From assembly GCA_963842505.1 (NCBI GenBank), contig CAWJGZ010000004.1:1612001-1676000 (forward strand): 64,000 bases of DNA, written 5' to 3'. Positions within the stretch are counted from its first letter, which is position 1. Each line of letters begins with the position of its first letter. The notes beneath the pieces were generated by a model. That model did not search any database. It was not told the origin of the DNA and saw only the letters and a program-made list of their open reading frames with translations. Below are positions 61,400 to 64,000 of the stretch, piece after piece. The DNA comes from PALSA-129 sp963842505. Its GTDB lineage: Bacteria; Acidobacteriota; Terriglobia; Bryobacterales; Bryobacteraceae. Made by a program: the position numbers and the translations under genes.

Positions 61400-62278
61400 T
61401 TAATATCCGTATTCGACGGCGCCGTCGGGATGGATGATCACACGGGCACGCCGGGCCGGCCAGCACTGCGAGTTCACGGCAACCGGGTTCATCGTCATGT
61501 GAGTGTAGGCGGTTTCGATATGCACGGCCAAGGTCGTGACATCGCCACCCAGGCCCATGGGGCCGACGCCGCTGGCGTTAATCGCATCCTCCAGCTCTAC
61601 CTCCATGGCCGCGATCTGCGGATCGGGATTGCGCTGGCCCACCGGTCTCAAGATGGCATTTTTAGCCAGCATGCCGACCAGGTCGGCCGTTCCGCCGAAG
61701 CCCACACCGATGATGCCGGGAGGACACGGATTGCCGCCGTTTCCGACGACCGTGTCCAACACAAATTTCTTCAGCGCCTTCACCCCATCGGCAGGGGTGA
61801 ACATCTGCATCTTGCTCATGTTCTCCGACCCCGAACCCTTGGGAGCCATGAGGATGTCCAGAGTATCGGATTCCGTGAAGTCGAAATACATAACGGGCAG
61901 GCCCGGTCCCACCGACGTTTGGGGATTGACCCTCAAGAGCGGGTGGGTGGAACTGCCGCGGAACGGAAATTCCTGTGTCGCCCGCCGGGTTCCCTCGCTG
62001 AGGCGACTCTTGATCTGGTAGCCGTTCCAGGGATAGGCCGAACCGATTCTTATTTTGTAGATTGCCAGGCCCGTGTCCTGGCAAATCAGGGTATGGTCGC
62101 GGTCTGCGACCTCGATAGTCTTGAAGATCGCCTCGAATACCGACCGCGCGGTCGGCTTGGTCTCGCGCGCGTAGGCTTTCTTCAGGGCCACGCGCACATC
62201 CGGCGGCAGGTCGCAGAGAGCGCGGATATAAAGCTGCTTCGCCGCCTCCTCAACTATGCCGTAGTCGAAGTCATTCAT
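61400..62278 (-). CDS. Fumarase/tartrate dehydratase-type enzyme, alpha subunit
   Basis: The 292-residue protein carries the cysteines that ligate a [4Fe-4S] cluster: LICQDTGLA, GGNPCPPGIIG and SQCWPARRARV. Other family motifs are VNPQTSVGPGLPVMYFDFTE and APKGSGSENMSKM. With the beta subunit it makes an anaerobic-type, cluster-dependent hydro-lyase. The gene overlaps the end of the cytochrome gene by eight bases (62271-62278), which implies one transcript with the respiratory genes. Confidence 0.92.
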   Translation of the reverse strand: MNDFDYGIVEEAAKQLYIRALCDLPPDVRVALKKAYARETKPTARSVFEAIFKTIEVADRDHTLICQDTGLAIYKIRIGSAYPWNGYQIKSRLSEGTRRATQEFPFRGSSTHPLLRVNPQTSVGPGLPVMYFDFTESDTLDILMAPKGSGSENMSKMQMFTPADGVKALKKFVLDTVVGNGGNPCPPGIIGVGFGGTADLVGMLAKNAILRPVGQRNPDPQIAAMEVELEDAINASGVGPMGLGGDVTTLAVHIETAYTHMTMNPVAVNSQCWPARRARVIIHPDGAVEYGY

Positions 62279-63630
62279 GTTTCAATATCTCCTCACGATT
62301 GATAACCTTTGCCGGGTATTTGTCGAAATCCAGGGCCAACACAAAATTTGCCAGACCCTGCAGGTCGGACTGGGGCAGATCGTATTTGGGCATGATCGAT
62401 GTGGTGCTGACCAGTTGGGGGTTTCTGATGAATCGGGCCAGGTAATCTCTGGTTCTACCTTTCGCGACGATGTTAGCCAGGTCCGGACCGGTCCGGTGGC
62501 CGCCCTTGCCACTGATCTGGTGGCAGTAAGCGCACTCACGATCGGCAAACAGGTGCAGTCCCCGCGCTTCACTGGCCGTGAGCGGGCGGTCCGGCACGAC
62601 GATAACCTGCCCATAAGGGCGCGCGCCTTCGAAGCCCATCAGGCTCAGATAGACGATCGCGGCGACACAAGTTACCCCCACCCCCATGGCCAGGGGGCGT
62701 TGCCGAGTCTTTCCCAGGAAAGGCACGGCAAATAAGAGGGTCACTCCCAAAGCTGGAACTGCCAGACTGCCGACCGACTCCCACGGTCCCGAGAAGTAGG
62801 TCAGAAGCTGAAACAGCCACATAAAGTACCACTCGGGCCTGGGCAGATACGATTCGATGAGCGTGCCGGCAATCGCCTCTCTCGGCGGCGTGCACAGAAA
62901 CGCCAGGGCGATGATCGCGACGAAGATCGCCACGAACACCAGGGCGCTGCGCAACGTATGTTCGGGGTAGAAGCGGTAAGGGCGGCTCCCTGCCGGCCGC
63001 GGCTCGGCCTCGGGTGGTGCGGCCAACCCGTGGATGCGCACCAGGTAAATATGGAAAACCGTGAATCCCAGGAGCAGCGCGGGCAGCAGCAGCATGTGAA
63101 TGGCGTAAAAGCGCGTAAGAGTCAGGCCGGAAACGGTTCTCGCCGCCGCGCACGATCCTGGTAATGGCCCCGCCAATCAGGGGGATGTCTTTGGGAATGT
63201 TCGTGCTGACCACGGTGGCCCAGTACGCCTTCATGTCCCAGGGCAGCAGATACCCCGTGAAACCGAGACCCAGCGTGACCAGGAACAGGCAGACGCCGGC
63301 GATCCATGTCCACTGCCGCGGGGCCTTGAACGCGCCCGAGAAGAAATTGGCCAGCATGTGAACGAACACCGCCAGCACCATGGCTCCCGCGCACCAATGA
63401 TGGATGCCGCGCAGCACCGCGCCCATCGGCACGTCCTTCATGATGTAGTCGATGGATTGATACGCCTTATCCGGCGACGGGTTGTAGTACATCGCCAGCA
63501 CCAGCCCGGAGGCCGCCATTACGCCGAACAGGAGCGCGCAAAGAGTTCCCAGCGTCGCGGTCCAGCCGGTTTTCGGAGGCAGTTCCTTGTAGAGAAAGGG
63601 CTTCAGGTATTTCTTCCAGCCGATCGACAC
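62271..63630 (-). pseudogene. Cytochrome b fused to cytochrome c, broken by a one-base frameshift
   Basis: The 5' part, from the GTG at 63630 behind GGAGGTGG, encodes the N-terminal half of cytochrome b: haem histidines in GIHHWCAGAMVLAVFVHMLA, then TLGLGFTGYLLPWDMKAYWA. At about 63137 a second T in a TT pair (plus strand) shifts the frame. The next frame continues at VSGLTLTRFYAIHMLLLP, with the quinol-site PEWY motif (about 62830) and a C-terminal cytochrome c domain with CAYCH. Without the extra base the length is exactly 453 codons including stop. All regions are well conserved, so a recent mutation or a sequencing error is more likely than an old pseudogene. The product would serve the quinol-oxidising bc complex with the Rieske protein. 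Confidence 0.88.
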
Positions 63631-63631
63631 G

Positions 63632-64000
63632 CTAACCCACCTCCACAAGCAGGTGGCCCGACTCCACCTTGAACGCATATCGATCGAGAGGCCTGGGTGG
63701 CGGACCGGCGAGCACATTGCCTTCGCGGTCGAAGTTTCCGCCGTGGCAGGCGCACCGGAAGCGGCCGGACTGCCCGTCCCACCTCACGATGCAGCCCAGG
63801 TGCGAGCAGCTCGCGTTGAAACAGACCATCTGGTCGCCGGCGCGGGATACCAGAACGGGCGTCGAAACCTGTTGGGTGTACAGGCCGCTCTTGCGGTCGT
63901 ATTTCATCAGCACGGTGGTGACGTCGTTGGCACGGATATCATCCAGAGGGGCCACCGGAACCCAGTGCTTCACGGGTTTGGACAAAGCCGGCCCGACCAC
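63632..64000 (-). CDS. Rieske iron-sulfur protein (5' end cut by window edge)
   Basis: The 122 visible residues contain both cluster motifs: CSHLGC and CACHGG, the two Cys/His pairs that hold the [2Fe-2S] cluster. PPPRPLDRYAFKVESGHLLV is the usual end. The N-terminal membrane anchor lies outside the window. It is the electron-carrying subunit of a bc-type complex and ends one base before the cytochrome b start. Confidence 0.92.
   Translation of the reverse strand: MVGPALSKPVKHWVPVAPLDDIRANDVTTVLMKYDRKSGLYTQQVSTPVLVSRAGDQMVCFNASCSHLGCIVRWDGQSGRFRCACHGGNFDREGNVLAGPPPRPLDRYAFKVESGHLLVEVG

Overview
The window looks like a chromosomal segment of an Acidobacteriota member, most likely of the Solibacter/Bryobacterales group. 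The genes are GC-rich, and several protein types are typical of that group: two secreted VWFA-related proteins (38926-43062), a secreted S53 peptidase ending in a Solibacter-type C-terminal domain (11708-15535), and a DUF4159 protein (27330-28217). No rRNA, tRNA or CRISPR array was seen.

Region 1 (1-11457) is the cell-shape locus on the minus strand: mreB-mreC-mreD, then PBP2 (mrdA), rodA and the start of an RNase E/G gene that leaves the left edge. The usual run from mreD to mrdA is broken by about 4.5 kb holding an IS110-family element, a secreted S53 peptidase, a small secreted protein and a 141-bp palindromic repeat that touches the mreD stop codon. Region 2 (11708-28217) holds housekeeping genes: cobalamin-dependent methionine synthase, hfq-hflX, a DksA/TraR-type zinc-finger protein, etfBA and acpP-fabF, with several secreted proteins of unknown role.

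Region 3 (28402-38902) is a signalling and envelope region. A Spy/CpxP-like gene lies divergent to a CpxRA-like pair. Next comes a tight plus-strand run of sensor kinase, double-receiver protein, membrane-anchored HEAT-repeat protein and membrane glycosyltransferase, followed by a nucleotide-sugar epimerase and a STAS protein. I read this as a candidate two-component-controlled glycan module. Region 4 (38926-47480) has the VWFA pair, a PadR / ferritin-like / NifX-type three-gene set, an M14 deacylase-type protein, a phosphopantetheinyl transferase, two more copies of the palindromic repeat and a gene remnant.

Region 5 (47481-64000) looks catabolic. A plus-strand set (FAH-family hydrolase, IclR regulator, AGE-family epimerase) faces a minus-strand train that starts at the right edge: Rieske protein, cytochrome b-c fusion (carrying a one-base frameshift), a two-subunit fumarase/tartrate-dehydratase-type enzyme, DegT aminotransferase, heparinase II/III-like lyase, two amidohydrolase-fold proteins (one without its metal ligands), Gfo/Idh/MocA oxidoreductase, sodium:solute symporter and a glycoside-hydrolase-like protein. 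The train has overlaps or short gaps throughout. Together these suggest uptake and breakdown of an acidic or amino sugar, with a dehydratase product feeding central metabolism.

The most notable unexplained items are the palindromic MITE-like repeat family, the structured noncoding tail of the IS110 element, the in-frame amber stop between hfq and hflX with no usual start codon for hflX, the HEAT/glycosyltransferase signalling cluster and the pseudoenzyme amidohydrolase pair.
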